Source: Alistipes sp. (GTDB lineage: Bacteria > Bacteroidota > Bacteroidia > Bacteroidales > Rikenellaceae). From it: 64,000 nt of DNA. The notes below the pieces were generated by a model. It made no database searches. It worked only from the letters and a program-made list of their open reading frames with translations, and was not told where the DNA came from. The position numbers and the translations under genes were made by a program. Of this stretch, positions 44,297-53,773 are shown piece by piece (the stretch's first letter is position 1; each line of letters opens with the position of its first letter). Location of the stretch: NCBI GenBank assembly GCA_017631275.1, contig JAGBTQ010000008.1:37165-101164 (forward strand). Direction: 5' to 3'.

Positions 44297-45637
44297 ATGT
44301 TTGAAAATCTTACCGAGAAACTTGAACGCTCGTTTAAAATCCTAAAGGGTGAGGGTCGCATTACCGAGATTAATGTTGCCGAGACCCTTAAGGAGATTCG
44401 TCGTGCTCTTATCGATGCCGATGTTAACTATAAGGTTGCTAAGAACTTTACCGACGAGGTTAAGCAGAAGGCGTTGGGTCAGGACGTGTTGCGTTCGGTG
44501 AAGCCCGGACAGATGATGACCAAGATTGTGCGCGACGAGCTTGCACAGCTCATGGGTGGCACAGCAACAGATATTAAGCTCGAGGGCAACCCCGCAGTAA
44601 TCCTTATTGCTGGTCTTCAGGGTTCGGGTAAGACCACCTTCTCGGGTAAGCTTGCTGCACACATCAAGAGCAAGAAGGGTCGTCAGGTGTTGTTGGTTGC
44701 GGGCGACGTGTATCGTCCAGCGGCTATCGACCAGCTCAAAATCTTGGGTCAGACCGTTGGCGTAGAGGTATATACCGAGGAGGGCAACAACAACCCAGTG
44801 CTCATTGCCGAGAATGCTATCAAGTATGCACGCTCTAAGTCGTACAATACCGTAATTGTCGATACTGCGGGTCGTTTGGCTGTTGACGAGGCTATGATGC
44901 AGGAGATTACCGCTATTAAGGCGGCAGTCAACCCTTCGGAGACCTTGTTCGTTGTCGATTCGATGACGGGTCAGGATGCCGTAAATACTGCTAAGGAGTT
45001 CAACGACCGCCTCGACTTCGATGGCGTTGTTCTCACGAAGCTCGATGGTGACACTCGTGGTGGTGCGGCTATCTCTATCCGCTCGGTTGTTGATAAGCCT
45101 TTGAAGTTTATCTCTGCTGGCGAGAAGATGGAGGCGTTGCAGGTGTTCCACCCTGAGCGTATGGCAGACCGTATCTTGGGCATGGGCGATGTCGTGTCGC
45201 TTGTTGAGCGTGCGCAGGAGCAGTTCGACGAGGAGGAGGCACGCAAGCTAAAGAAGAAGCTTATTAAGAACCAGTTCAACTTCAACGACTTCCGCGACCA
45301 GATTAACCAGATTAAGAAGATGGGTAACCTTAAGGACCTCGCTTCGATGATTCCTGGCATGGGCAAGATGCTTAAGAATGTTGATATTCCTGACGATGCC
45401 TTCAAGCAGACTGAGGCTATCATCGACTCGATGACCCCTGCTGAGCGCGAGAACCCTGAGATTATTAATGCTCGTCGTCGCGAGCGTATCGCTAAGGGCT
45501 CGGGTACTAACATTGCCGATGTTAATCGTCTGCTCAAGCAGTTTGAGGAGACCCGCAAGATGATGCGTACGGTTGCGGGTGGTGGTCTTCAGCAGCAGAT
45601 GCGAGGCATGCAGCGTGGAGGCATGCGCCGTAGATAA
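44297..45637 (+). CDS. ffh: Signal recognition particle protein Ffh
   Basis: Ffh binds signal peptides on ribosomes and, with SRP RNA and FtsY, targets membrane proteins. The 446-residue protein has the N-terminal four-helix domain and the GTPase domain, with G1 GLQGSGKTTFSGKLA, DTAGRLAVDEAMM, TKLDGDTRGGAA and a GAGEK-like SAGEKME. The Met-rich M domain ends with QQQMRGMQRGGMRRR. A strong terminator follows. Confidence 0.97.
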   Translation: MFENLTEKLERSFKILKGEGRITEINVAETLKEIRRALIDADVNYKVAKNFTDEVKQKALGQDVLRSVKPGQMMTKIVRDELAQLMGGTATDIKLEGNPAVILIAGLQGSGKTTFSGKLAAHIKSKKGRQVLLVAGDVYRPAAIDQLKILGQTVGVEVYTEEGNNNPVLIAENAIKYARSKSYNTVIVDTAGRLAVDEAMMQEITAIKAAVNPSETLFVVDSMTGQDAVNTAKEFNDRLDFDGVVLTKLDGDTRGGAAISIRSVVDKPLKFISAGEKMEALQVFHPERMADRILGMGDVVSLVERAQEQFDEEEARKLKKKLIKNQFNFNDFRDQINQIKKMGNLKDLASMIPGMGKMLKNVDIPDDAFKQTEAIIDSMTPAERENPEIINARRRERIAKGSGTNIADVNRLLKQFEETRKMMRTVAGGGLQQQMRGMQRGGMRRR

Positions 45638-45659
45638 TCCTTATCTAAGAGTGATAATG

Positions 45660-45693
45660 TGGGAGTGACTGGTGGTCGCTCCCATTTTTTTTT
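45660..45693 (+). terminator. Terminator of ffh
   Basis: A 10-bp stem (TGGGAGTGAC with GTCGCTCCCA, one G-T pair) has a 5-nt loop and is followed by nine to ten T residues. The T-run also encodes the stop of the remnant gene on the opposite strand. Confidence 0.9.
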
Positions 45694-46036
45694 ATGCTAT
45701 GCGCTCCATAAACCACCTCGGTATTACACCATAAGGCTCTCTTCGAGGAGTAACTTGTGGTTTGTTCACGTCCATTTGTCCATTTTGGCTATGTAAATGG
45801 ACAAATGGACTTTTGTCTTCTCGCCCCCAAGGGTTATCCTCAAAGTATTGTTTAGGCGTGTAGTGATAACCACACTTATCAAGTCTATTACACTTACCTA
45901 CTTTATCATTGACATACTCATTATTATTATGAGTATCAATATATCGAGTGAATGTATATTTGCGTCCACACTGAGGACATACATACCTACTACCTCTACC
46001 TCGATACTTCTCTAACTGATATCTATAATTGTTCAT
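45692..46036 (-). pseudogene. Truncated zinc-ribbon gene, PG0870/DUF6371-like N-terminus
   Basis: This 114-residue frame starts with a four-cysteine zinc-ribbon: Cys20, Cys23, Cys49 and Cys55, the last followed by GYHYTPKQYFEDNP. This matches the N-terminus of PG0870/DUF6371-type proteins, which are normally some 300-400 residues and occur on phage and mobile elements. Here the frame ends just after a conserved-looking PRWFMERIA, and the stop overlaps the ffh terminator, so the body of the gene is missing. A palindromic repeat lies in frame inside it, coding FVHLHSQNGQMDV. It is probably a decayed remnant; a short functional DNA-binding protein is possible. Confidence 0.65.
45770..45810 (-). 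repeat. Palindromic repeat, copy 1 (inverted relative to copy 2)
   Basis: A 41-nt unit with arms GTCCATTTGTCCATTT and AAATGGACAAATGGAC around an asymmetric core TGGCTATGT. Its reverse complement matches copy 2 perfectly over 38 nt. It lies within the truncated zinc-ribbon frame. Confidence 0.85.
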
Positions 46037-46075
46037 AATTGATATATATAATTAATGATTAATCTTGTGTTTGTT

Positions 46076-46113
46076 CATTTGTCCATTTACATAGCCAAAA
46101 TGGACAAATGGAC
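46076..46113 (+). repeat. Palindromic repeat, copy 2
   Basis: A 38-nt unit with the same arms and the core ACATAGCCA in the opposite orientation to copy 1. The two copies form a perfect 38-bp inverted repeat 265 bp apart. Both are preceded on the plus strand by TTTGTTCA. Confidence 0.85.
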
Positions 46114-46145
46114 TTGGACTTTTACTCATCTGACCTTTTTAGACC

Positions 46146-46184
46146 AAAAAAATATCGCCCGCAGGATAACTCCCGCAGGCGATA
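46146..46184 (-). terminator. Terminator of the alaS-gpmI operon
   Basis: On the minus strand a GC-rich stem (ATCGCCTGCGGG with CTGCGGGCGAT, G-T wobbles allowed) has a short loop and is followed by ATTTTTTT. It lies 26 bases past the gpmI stop. Confidence 0.75.
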
Positions 46185-46209
46185 CTTTATATATATAGGT
46201 ATTGTTCGA

Positions 46210-47736
46210 CTACTTGAACTCTACCAATGACTCACCAGTCATCTCGGCAGGCTTCTCAAGACCCATAAGGTCGAGAACGGTAGGTGCAACGTCAGCCAAG
46301 ATACCATTCTTAACCTTAGCTACACGGTCTGAAACAACCACGATGGGCACTGGGTTGAGTGAGTGTGCAGTGTTAGGTGTGCCATCGGCATTAACAGCGT
46401 TGTCGGCATTACCATGGTCGGCAATCTGAACAACCTCGTAGCCATTAGCCTTAGCAGCCTCGACAACATCCTTAACACACTCATCGACAGCCTTAACTGC
46501 CTTCTCGATAGCCTCATATACGCCAGTGTGACCCACCATGTCGCCATTAGCAAAGTTAAGGCAGATGAAGTCGTACTTCTGCTCGCCAAGAGCCGCAACT
46601 AACTTATCCTTAACCTCGTATGCCGACATCTCGGGCTGAAGGTCGTAGGTGGCAACCTTAGGCGAAGCAACAAGGATGCGCTCCTCGCCATCGAACTCAG
46701 CCTCGCGACCACCATTAAGGAAGAAGGTCACATGGGCATACTTCTCGGTCTCGGCAATGCGCAACTGCTTCAAGCCCTGACTTGCAACATACTCGCCAAG
46801 GGTGTTAGGCACATTGTCCTTGTCGAACAAGATGTGCAAGCCCTCGAAGGTAGCATCGTAAGGTGTCATGCAGCAGTAGTGCAAAGGCATGGTGTGCATA
46901 CCCTCCTCAGGCATATCCTTCTGCGTGAGCACGATAGTGAGCTCCTTAGCGCGGTCGTTACGATAGTTGAAGAAGATAACAACGTCGTTAGGCTTGATTG
47001 TGCCGATAGCATTGCCCTCAGCATCAATATTCACGATAGGCTTAACAAACTCGTCGGTTGTGCCCTCGTCGTACGACTTCTGCATAGCCTCCACCATGTC
47101 GGTAGCCTTCTCGCCAACGCCATTAACAAGCTGGTCGTAGGCAATCTTCACACGCTCCCAACGCTTATCGCGATCCATGGCGTAGTAGCGACCGATGATT
47201 GAGGCAATCTTACCAGTAGACTTTGCCATGTGCTCCTCCAATGCTGCGATGAAGCCCTTGCCGCTACGTGGGTCGGTATCACGGCCGTCCATGAAGCAGT
47301 GAACGAAGGTGTTCTCGATGCCGTAGTGCTTCGAGATGTCGCAGAGCTTGAAAAGGTGGTCGAGCGATGAGTGTACACCACCGTCAGAGACAAGACCCAT
47401 AAAGTGAACATTCACGCCATTAGCCTTAGCATACTCAAAGGCCTTAACAATCTCCTTGTTCTCGAGGATAGAGTTGTCGCGACAAGCACGGTTAATCTTC
47501 ACGAGGTCCTGATACACAACGCGACCAGCACCAATATTTAGGTGGCCCACCTCAGAGTTACCCATCTGTCCCTCAGGCAAGCCTACATTCTCGCCATCGG
47601 TCTTAAGCTCAGCATGGGGATACTGTGCTGTCATGGCGTTGATATACTCTGGACGCATAGAGTAGATAACGTCTGACTTGCTCTTATCGCCAATACCCCA
47701 GCCGTCCAATATCATCAATAATACTTTGTTGCTCAT
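46210..47736 (-). CDS. gpmI: 2,3-bisphosphoglycerate-independent phosphoglycerate mutase
   Basis: GpmI interconverts 3- and 2-phosphoglycerate in glycolysis using two metal ions. The 508-residue protein has the alkaline-phosphatase-type fold. The metal site is LMILDGWG, the catalytic serine is in [17 protein letters not shown], and [22 protein letters not shown] and the C-terminal [12 protein letters not shown] metal site are all present. It follows alaS by 26 bp on the minus strand. Confidence 0.96.
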   Translation of the reverse strand: MSNKVLLMILDGWGIGDKSKSDVIYSMRPEYINAMTAQYPHAELKTDGENVGLPEGQMGNSEVGHLNIGAGRVVYQDLVKINRACRDNSILENKEIVKAFEYAKANGVNVHFMGLVSDGGVHSSLDHLFKLCDISKHYGIENTFVHCFMDGRDTDPRSGKGFIAALEEHMAKSTGKIASIIGRYYAMDRDKRWERVKIAYDQLVNGVGEKATDMVEAMQKSYDEGTTDEFVKPIVNIDAEGNAIGTIKPNDVVIFFNYRNDRAKELTIVLTQKDMPEEGMHTMPLHYCCMTPYDATFEGLHILFDKDNVPNTLGEYVASQGLKQLRIAETEKYAHVTFFLNGGREAEFDGEERILVASPKVATYDLQPEMSAYEVKDKLVAALGEQKYDFICLNFANGDMVGHTGVYEAIEKAVKAVDECVKDVVEAAKANGYEVVQIADHGNADNAVNADGTPNTAHSLNPVPIVVVSDRVAKVKNGILADVAPTVLDLMGLEKPAEMTGESLVEFK

Positions 47737-47762
47737 TTTGTTTGCTAATGTTATTTAGTAAA

Positions 47763-50378
47763 TTACTTGAGTTTCTCCATAATAATCTCCACAGCCTTAT
47801 CTACTGCTGCCTGCAAGCCCTCAGCGTTCTTACCACCAGCCATAGCGTAGTGCTTCTGACCACCGCCACCACCGTTGATGAGCTTAGCAGCCTCACGAAC
47901 AGTAGTACCAGCATCAACGCCAGCAGCAACAACATCGTCTGAGAGCATTACGTTGATTGTTGGCTTGCCGTCGAAGAGGTTACCCACAACCATCACAAGC
48001 TTAGAGTCAACCTTCTGGCGCAAAGCAAATGCCAAGTCCTTCATCACCTCAGGCTGGAACTTAGTGAGGCGTGAGATAAGCATGATGCCATCCTTTGGCT
48101 GCACTGTCGATGCGATGTGCTCAGCGAGCGACGCAACCTTCTCCTTACGCATCTCCTCAATCTCGCGACCAAGAGCTGCGTTGTTCTCAACCATCTTCTC
48201 GATAGCCTGAACAATCTTTGGGCTGCGGATAATCTGCTCAACAGAGCCGATGATATCCTGAGCAGCATAAACCATGCTCTCGGCAGCCTCGCCCGTAACA
48301 GCCTCGATACGACGTACACCAGCCGAAATAGCGCTCTCAGAAACAATCTTGAACAAGCCGATAGTACCTGTTGCAGAGGTGTGAGTGCCACCACAAAGCT
48401 CAGTCGAAGGACCGAAGTTCACGATACGCACCTTGTCACCATACTTCTCGCCAAAGAGCATGATAGCGCCAGCCGCCTCAGCCTCAGCCATAGTAGCCTC
48501 ACGGTTCTCAACGAGTGGGAAGTTGCTGCGGATAAGCTTGTTTACAAGACGCTCAACCTCACGAATCTCCTCCGATGTTACCTTCTGGAAGTGCGAGAAG
48601 TCGAAACGCAAGCCCTGAGGTGTCACCATAGAGCCCTTCTGCTCAACGTGTGTGCCAAGAACGGTGCGCAAAGCGTAATCCACGAGGTGTGTTGCAGTGT
48701 GGTTGTTGGCAGCCTTCTGGCGAGCATCAGCATCAACAACTGCACGGAACTCAGCGTTAGGGTTCTCGGGAAGCTGCTTAGCGATGTGGATAATAAGACC
48801 ATTCTCCTTCTCGGTAGCAACAATCTCAATCTTCTCGTTAGCGCTCTCGATATAGCCCACGTCACCAATCTGACCACCCGAGTTGCCATAGAATGGAGTG
48901 TGGTCGAACACGAGCTGATATGTAGTGCTATTCTTCGACTTAACACGGCGGTAGCGAGCGATGCGGATGTCGGCCTCAAGGCTATCGTAGCCTACGAACT
49001 CGCTCTCCTTAATGGCGATTAGCTCCTGCCAGTCGTCGATATCCTGCTGTGCAGCGTTGCGTGAACGCTCCTTCTGCACCTGAAGCTCCTTCTCGAACTC
49101 CTCGAGGTCAACCTCTACGCCCTGCTCACGAGCGATAAGCTCGGTAAGGTCGATAGGGAAGCCGTATGTGTCGTACAACACGAATGCATCCTTACCCGAA
49201 ATCTTGCCGTTTGCCGACTTCTTAATAACACCCTCCAAGAGGTTGATACCAGTAGCCAACGTGCGAAGGAATGATGCCTCCTCCTCCTCGATAACGCGCT
49301 CGATAAGATTCTGCTGTGCTACGAGCTCAGGGAACTGGTGGCCCATCTGCTTAACAAGACCATCAACAAGCTTGCAGATAAATGGCTCGCTAAAGCCAAG
49401 GTATGTGTAGCCATAACGCACTGCACGACGCAAGATACGACGGATAACATAGCCCGCCTTAGCATTTGCTGGAAGCTGACCGTCGGCAATAGAGAATGAG
49501 ATAGCACGAAGGTGGTCGGCGATAACACGCATAGCAACATCTGCCTTCTCGTCCTTGCCATACTCCTTGCCCGAGAGTGCTGCGATGCGAGCAATCGTAG
49601 GCTGGAACACGTCAGTATCGTAGTTCGATTTCTTGCCCTGAAGAATCATGCACAAACGCTCGAAGCCCATACCTGTATCTACGTTCTTAGCAGGAAGCGC
49701 CTCGAGTGAGCCGTTAGCCTTGCGGTTGAACTGCATGAACACAAGGTTCCAAATCTCGATAACCTGAGGGTGGCTCATGTTCACCATCTCGCGACCAGGA
49801 ATCTTTGCTACCTCCTCGTCGTCACGAAGGTCGTAGTGAATCTCGCTACAAGGGCCACAAGGACCTGTCTCGCCCATCTCCCAGAAGTTGTCCTTCTTAT
49901 TACCACGAATGATATGGTCCTCAGGCAAGAACTGCTTCCAGTAGTCGTAAGCCTCCTGGTCGAATGCTACGCCATCCTCCTCCGAGCCCTCGAAGACTGT
50001 TGCATACATGCGGCTCTTATCAAGCTTGTAAACCTCCGTAAGGAGCTCCCATGCCCACTCAATAGCCTCCTTCTTGAAGTAGTCGCCATACGACCAGTTG
50101 CCGAGCATCTCGAACATTGTGTGGTGATAGGTGTCGTGGCCTACCTCCTCCAAGTCGTTGTGCTTACCCGATACGCGCAAACACTTCTGGGTGTCTGCCA
50201 CGCGGGGCCACTTGCGAGGTGCATTGCCAAGGAAGATATCCTTGAACTGGTTCATACCTGCATTGGTAAACATGAGTGTTGGGTCGTTCTTCACAACCAT
50301 CGGAGCTGAAGCAACAATGTGGTGCTGCTTCGATTCGAAAAACTCCAGAAACGCTTGTCTTACTTTGTTTGATTCCAT
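47763..50378 (-). CDS. alaS: Alanyl-tRNA synthetase
   Basis: AlaS charges tRNA-Ala. The 871-residue protein has the class II catalytic core: [20 protein letters not shown] at the start, [12 protein letters not shown] and [14 protein letters not shown]. The editing domain with [12 protein letters not shown] and the distal [10 protein letters not shown] zinc-binding motif follow. A C-terminal DHHA1 domain contains [16 protein letters not shown]. Full length with no lesions seen. It is the first gene of the alaS-gpmI unit. Confidence 0.97.
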   Translation of the reverse strand: MESNKVRQAFLEFFESKQHHIVASAPMVVKNDPTLMFTNAGMNQFKDIFLGNAPRKWPRVADTQKCLRVSGKHNDLEEVGHDTYHHTMFEMLGNWSYGDYFKKEAIEWAWELLTEVYKLDKSRMYATVFEGSEEDGVAFDQEAYDYWKQFLPEDHIIRGNKKDNFWEMGETGPCGPCSEIHYDLRDDEEVAKIPGREMVNMSHPQVIEIWNLVFMQFNRKANGSLEALPAKNVDTGMGFERLCMILQGKKSNYDTDVFQPTIARIAALSGKEYGKDEKADVAMRVIADHLRAISFSIADGQLPANAKAGYVIRRILRRAVRYGYTYLGFSEPFICKLVDGLVKQMGHQFPELVAQQNLIERVIEEEEASFLRTLATGINLLEGVIKKSANGKISGKDAFVLYDTYGFPIDLTELIAREQGVEVDLEEFEKELQVQKERSRNAAQQDIDDWQELIAIKESEFVGYDSLEADIRIARYRRVKSKNSTTYQLVFDHTPFYGNSGGQIGDVGYIESANEKIEIVATEKENGLIIHIAKQLPENPNAEFRAVVDADARQKAANNHTATHLVDYALRTVLGTHVEQKGSMVTPQGLRFDFSHFQKVTSEEIREVERLVNKLIRSNFPLVENREATMAEAEAAGAIMLFGEKYGDKVRIVNFGPSTELCGGTHTSATGTIGLFKIVSESAISAGVRRIEAVTGEAAESMVYAAQDIIGSVEQIIRSPKIVQAIEKMVENNAALGREIEEMRKEKVASLAEHIASTVQPKDGIMLISRLTKFQPEVMKDLAFALRQKVDSKLVMVVGNLFDGKPTINVMLSDDVVAAGVDAGTTVREAAKLINGGGGGQKHYAMAGGKNAEGLQAAVDKAVEIIMEKLK

Positions 50379-50429
50379 ATATCTTAAATTTACTTTTTTA
50401 ATCTTCTATTACCTATATTTATAATGCGG

Positions 50430-50460
50430 TTGCAAAATTAAACAAAATTCCGTATCTTTG
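50430..50460 (+). promoter_or_regulatory. Promoter of the M23 peptidase pair
   Basis: TTG (50430-50432), about 20 bp and TATCTTTG (50453-50460) form a good promoter. The leader before the chosen start at 50500 is about 33 nt, which excludes an in-frame start at 50458. Confidence 0.7.
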
Positions 50461-50499
50461 TATGGTCGAATCGACTTTTTTAATATTTTTATTAAAAAG

Positions 50500-51438
50500 A
50501 TGAGCGAGGAAATAAGAAAAGTGTTGAAATTTGATATTAACGAGAGGCCTCGATGGGTGCGAATAGTCGTAAAGTTGTTTGTGGCTATGCTTATTGCTGC
50601 ATCGAGCAATATCCTTATATCAACATATGGCGACACGCCAAAGATGTCGAGCATACGTCGCGAGAACAAGCGCCTCGAGGATAAGTGCAGAATACTCTAT
50701 GGAAAGATTAGCTCGGCAGAGCGCACCATTGCCGATCTGAAACATCGTGACCAATATGTCTATCGCCCGATTTTGGGTATCGATACATTGAGCATTCCAG
50801 GCATATATTCAGATTATGTTGATGCTAAGTATGAGCATCTGCACGAAGATAAATATTATGGTGAGATAAGCCATGATATGTGGCTGAGAATGGATAGGTT
50901 AATGCGTAACATATATTATGCCTCAGTGTGTCTTGATGCCACGCAGAAGCAGGCTCAGGAGAAGGCTGAATACTCAGCGATTATCCCCTCGATATGGCCT
51001 ATCGACCGCACTAAGATGCGCAGTGTAAGTAGTCTATTTGGCATGCGTCACCACCCTACGCTCGACACTTGGCGCATGCATGACGGAGTAGATATAACTG
51101 CCCCTACGGGAACGCCTGTTTATGCTACGGCAGATGGTAAGATTCGCCTTTCGAGAGTTCAGGGCGGATATGGCGACCTTATTGAGGTTGATCATGGTCA
51201 TGGCTACACTACACGATATGCCCACCTCTCGGCACGCTATGTAGTCGAGGGTGATTGGGTGCGTCGTGGCGAGACTATTGGTGAGGTTGGTAGCACCGGA
51301 ACATCAACGGGCTCACACCTTCATTATGAGGTGCGTTACAGAAATACCCCCGTTAACCCCGTGCACTACTTCGATAAGGATATGTCGGAGGAGCGCTACC
51401 AGGAGATTATGAAGCAAATTGAGAGTAGTCGAAATTAG
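50500..51438 (+). CDS. M23 family metallopeptidase, membrane anchored
   Basis: This 312-residue protein has a cytoplasmic N-terminus, one membrane helix at about 25-45 (VKLFVAMLIAASSNILI) and a coiled-coil stretch with RRENKRLEDKCRILYGKIS. A C-terminal LytM/M23 domain carries zinc motifs MHDGVDI and HLHYEVRY with GHGYTTRYAHLS between. M23 enzymes cut peptidoglycan cross-links or regulate amidases. All ligands are present, so activity is likely. A paralogue follows eight bases downstream. Confidence 0.92.
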   Translation: MSEEIRKVLKFDINERPRWVRIVVKLFVAMLIAASSNILISTYGDTPKMSSIRRENKRLEDKCRILYGKISSAERTIADLKHRDQYVYRPILGIDTLSIPGIYSDYVDAKYEHLHEDKYYGEISHDMWLRMDRLMRNIYYASVCLDATQKQAQEKAEYSAIIPSIWPIDRTKMRSVSSLFGMRHHPTLDTWRMHDGVDITAPTGTPVYATADGKIRLSRVQGGYGDLIEVDHGHGYTTRYAHLSARYVVEGDWVRRGETIGEVGSTGTSTGSHLHYEVRYRNTPVNPVHYFDKDMSEERYQEIMKQIESSRN

Positions 51439-51445
51439 TGATGGT

Positions 51446-52402
51446 ATGGAGAATAAAGTAAAGGCTACATATCGCAAGAAGGTTAAGCGAAGACGCGTCA
51501 TGAGAACAGTGATGCCAATACTCTATAAGGGTCTTGTGTGGGCAGCAATGATTATTGGCTGGTATATCATATTTGCTCTCGTTGTTGATATGCCCAATGA
51601 GCATCGCTTGCGCCACTCTGTCGATGATTTGAAGAGCGAGTATAAGCGCCTTGAGGCTCGCTACGAGATTCTTGATGATGTGCTCGATAATGTTGTTGAG
51701 CGCGACAAGAGCGTATTTAGAAAGCTATTTCAGTCAGACCCATACGTGCTGAATGCTGGCGATGATAACTCGCGTCAAGAGCTTAGTGCGCAGCTTATGG
51801 AGATGAGCAATGGCAAGTTGCAGGATATACTCGACAATATGGTTAAGAGTACGATGCGAGATGCTGAGCGCATGGTAAAGTCGTACGAGGACTTTGGCGA
51901 TGCTGTTGTTTATGACTATATGAAGCTCAGTAATATACCCTCAATTCAGCCAGTAAATAATCAGCGTTTAACCCTCTTAGTGGCTGGAAAAAAGCCTTTA
52001 ATTAACCCGTTCAATCACACTATGATTGAGCATCATGGCGTTGATTACCTCGTGCCTGAAGGAGCACCTGTTTATGCCACTGCAGATGGTCGTGTTGACA
52101 TGGTGTCAGAGAAGAGCTCGACCAATGGAAAGTATGCGGTCATAGATCATGGCAACGGCTATAAAACGCGCTATGCATATCTTCTCGATATTCGAGTTAA
52201 GGAGGGGCAGACGGTGCATCGTGGCGATATTATTGCGCTATCTGGTAACTCTGGCTTGTCGTTCTTGCCACATCTCCACTACGAGGTTAGCTTGAACGAT
52301 ACTCGCGTTGACCCTGTGCACTATTTCTTTATGGAGCTTAATGCAGACGATTATCAGCGTATAATTCGTATTGCGTTATCAAGCATGCAATCACTCGATT
52401 AG
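51446..52402 (+). CDS. M23 family metallopeptidase, second paralogue
   Basis: This 318-residue protein has the same design as its upstream neighbour: a basic N-terminus, a membrane helix at about 25-50 (GLVWAAMIIGWYIIFALVV) and a coiled coil (HRLRHSVDDLKSEYKRLEAR). Its M23 domain has EHHGVDYL, HGNGYKTRYAYLL and HLHYEVSL. Zinc ligands appear intact. The tandem pair is co-transcribed and may work as a complex at the cell envelope. The start at 51446 follows the M23-1 stop by seven bases. Confidence 0.9.
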   Translation: MENKVKATYRKKVKRRRVMRTVMPILYKGLVWAAMIIGWYIIFALVVDMPNEHRLRHSVDDLKSEYKRLEARYEILDDVLDNVVERDKSVFRKLFQSDPYVLNAGDDNSRQELSAQLMEMSNGKLQDILDNMVKSTMRDAERMVKSYEDFGDAVVYDYMKLSNIPSIQPVNNQRLTLLVAGKKPLINPFNHTMIEHHGVDYLVPEGAPVYATADGRVDMVSEKSSTNGKYAVIDHGNGYKTRYAYLLDIRVKEGQTVHRGDIIALSGNSGLSFLPHLHYEVSLNDTRVDPVHYFFMELNADDYQRIIRIALSSMQSLD

Positions 52403-52403
52403 T

Positions 52404-52967
52404 ATGGCTAACATAAAGTTAATTCTACTTGACTTTGATGGCACCCTCGTCGATACTCGCAGGGCAAATGCTTGTGCCTATATCGAGACACTATCAGAGG
52501 TTGGTATTACACTAACCGAGAAGGAGTATCTCGAGAAGTACTATGGTGTGCGATGCATCGAGTTTATGCGCATGCTGGGTTTTGAGGATAGCTCAAAAAT
52601 AGCCGAATTGCGCCAAAGAAAGGTTGAACTATATCCTAAATACTTCGACACGGTTAAGCTCAACACCGAACTTTGGCATTGGTGCTGCATGATGCGCAAG
52701 ATGGGCGCTAAGGTGTGGATAGTATCTACTGGTCACGCAGATAACATACGCAATGTTATGCGATACTTGAACTTAGAAGATGGTATTGATGGCATAATCA
52801 CGGGTGACGATGTTGAGCACTCTAAGCCTGCTCCCGATCCATTCCTTGAAGCTATGCGCCGTGAGGGTGTAACGCCTGCTGAGACCATTATTTTCGAGGA
52901 TTCGGCAGTGGGTATCGAAGCGGCACGAAGAACTGGTGCTCCATATGTTGTTATTCGCATGGATTAG
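52404..52967 (+). CDS. HAD-superfamily phosphatase (phosphoglycolate phosphatase-like)
   Basis: This 187-residue protein has the HAD motifs in order: nucleophile Asp in LLDFDGTLVDT, Ser/Thr in VWIVSTGHAD, Lys in EHSKPAPDPF and acidic motif IIFEDSAVGIEAA. The small helical cap is like that of phosphoglycolate phosphatase or beta-phosphoglucomutase. Substrate cannot be read from sequence. It starts one base after the M23 stop and is followed by a terminator. Confidence 0.85.
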   Translation: MANIKLILLDFDGTLVDTRRANACAYIETLSEVGITLTEKEYLEKYYGVRCIEFMRMLGFEDSSKIAELRQRKVELYPKYFDTVKLNTELWHWCCMMRKMGAKVWIVSTGHADNIRNVMRYLNLEDGIDGIITGDDVEHSKPAPDPFLEAMRREGVTPAETIIFEDSAVGIEAARRTGAPYVVIRMD

Positions 52968-52986
52968 GGGTGTCATAACATGATAT

Positions 52987-53023
52987 AAAATCGTCAGACT
53001 TTTGGTGGTTTGGCGATTTTTTT
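52987..53023 (+). terminator. Terminator of the M23-HAD unit
   Basis: AAAATCGTCA pairs with TGGCGATTTT (one G-T) around a 14-nt loop, followed by TTT. The next promoter's -33 box lies in the loop. Confidence 0.8.
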
Positions 53024-53032
53024 ATATCTTTA
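53001..53032 (+). promoter_or_regulatory. Promoter of the head-GIN/AddBA unit
   Basis: TTTG (53001-53004), 20 bp and TATCTTTA (53025-53032) form a near-perfect promoter, with the final A instead of G as the only mismatch. It overlaps the upstream terminator. Confidence 0.65.
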
Positions 53033-53057
53033 CAAATAATTTATTTGTAGAGAGCTT

Positions 53058-53768
53058 ATGAAACGATATTTATCCCTTTTTGTTGCAGTTATCTGCTCAT
53101 CTCTTGCCTACGCTCAGGAGCCCGTTGCGACCCATAGTGAGCCCGTTAAGCAGTGGACATCGAGTTTTAATGCTTTAGATGTTGATGCGAGTATTAAGCT
53201 AACACTAACACCTGTGGGCAAAGATGAGGCGCCATATATCATCTACGACACAAAGGGCGTAGAGTCGTCGAAGTTTGCGGTGGAGGTTGATCGTGATGGC
53301 GTTCTGAAAATTCGTGAGCGCTACGACCCTAAGCGTGTGGGTGTTACCGAGGTTAAGCTCTACTACAATACCCTTGTGGATATACGACTATCACGTGCCG
53401 ACACCCATGTTGATGGTGTGTTAGCGGGAAAAATCATGGATATTACTGTGTCAAATGGAGCGCAGCTTGTTGCCGAAGTCGATACCAAAGATATCAAGAT
53501 ACGCATCAGTGGCGATAGCCGAGTGGAGATTAGTGGCTCGACGCTCTATCACGATGCCGATGTGGCTACAGCAAAATACAATGCTGTGGAGCTAGAGAGT
53601 GTATCTACGATTGTTCGTGCCGAGCATAATGCTGAGGTTAAGGTGGATGCCATAGGACGTCTTGAGGCTAAAAGCTCGACCGGTGGTAAGATATTCTACA
53701 AGTCGGAACCTGAGCTTCTTCGCACTGAGAAGTCGTTGTTTGGTGTCGATGTTCAGCAGCTAAAATAG
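53058..53768 (+). CDS. DUF2807 head-GIN domain secreted protein
   Basis: This 236-residue protein has a signal peptide ending LAYAQE and a GIN-domain beta helix, recognisable from FNALDVDASIKLTLTP and short repeating strands such as SNGAQLVAEVDTKDI and ISGDSRVEISGSTLYHDADV. The family is common in Bacteroidetes envelopes, with no defined function; some members were called putative adhesins. It is five bases before the AddB-like gene, an odd partner for a periplasmic protein. Confidence 0.85.
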   Translation: MKRYLSLFVAVICSSLAYAQEPVATHSEPVKQWTSSFNALDVDASIKLTLTPVGKDEAPYIIYDTKGVESSKFAVEVDRDGVLKIRERYDPKRVGVTEVKLYYNTLVDIRLSRADTHVDGVLAGKIMDITVSNGAQLVAEVDTKDIKIRISGDSRVEISGSTLYHDADVATAKYNAVELESVSTIVRAEHNAEVKVDAIGRLEAKSSTGGKIFYKSEPELLRTEKSLFGVDVQQLK

Positions 53769-53773
53769 CGATT

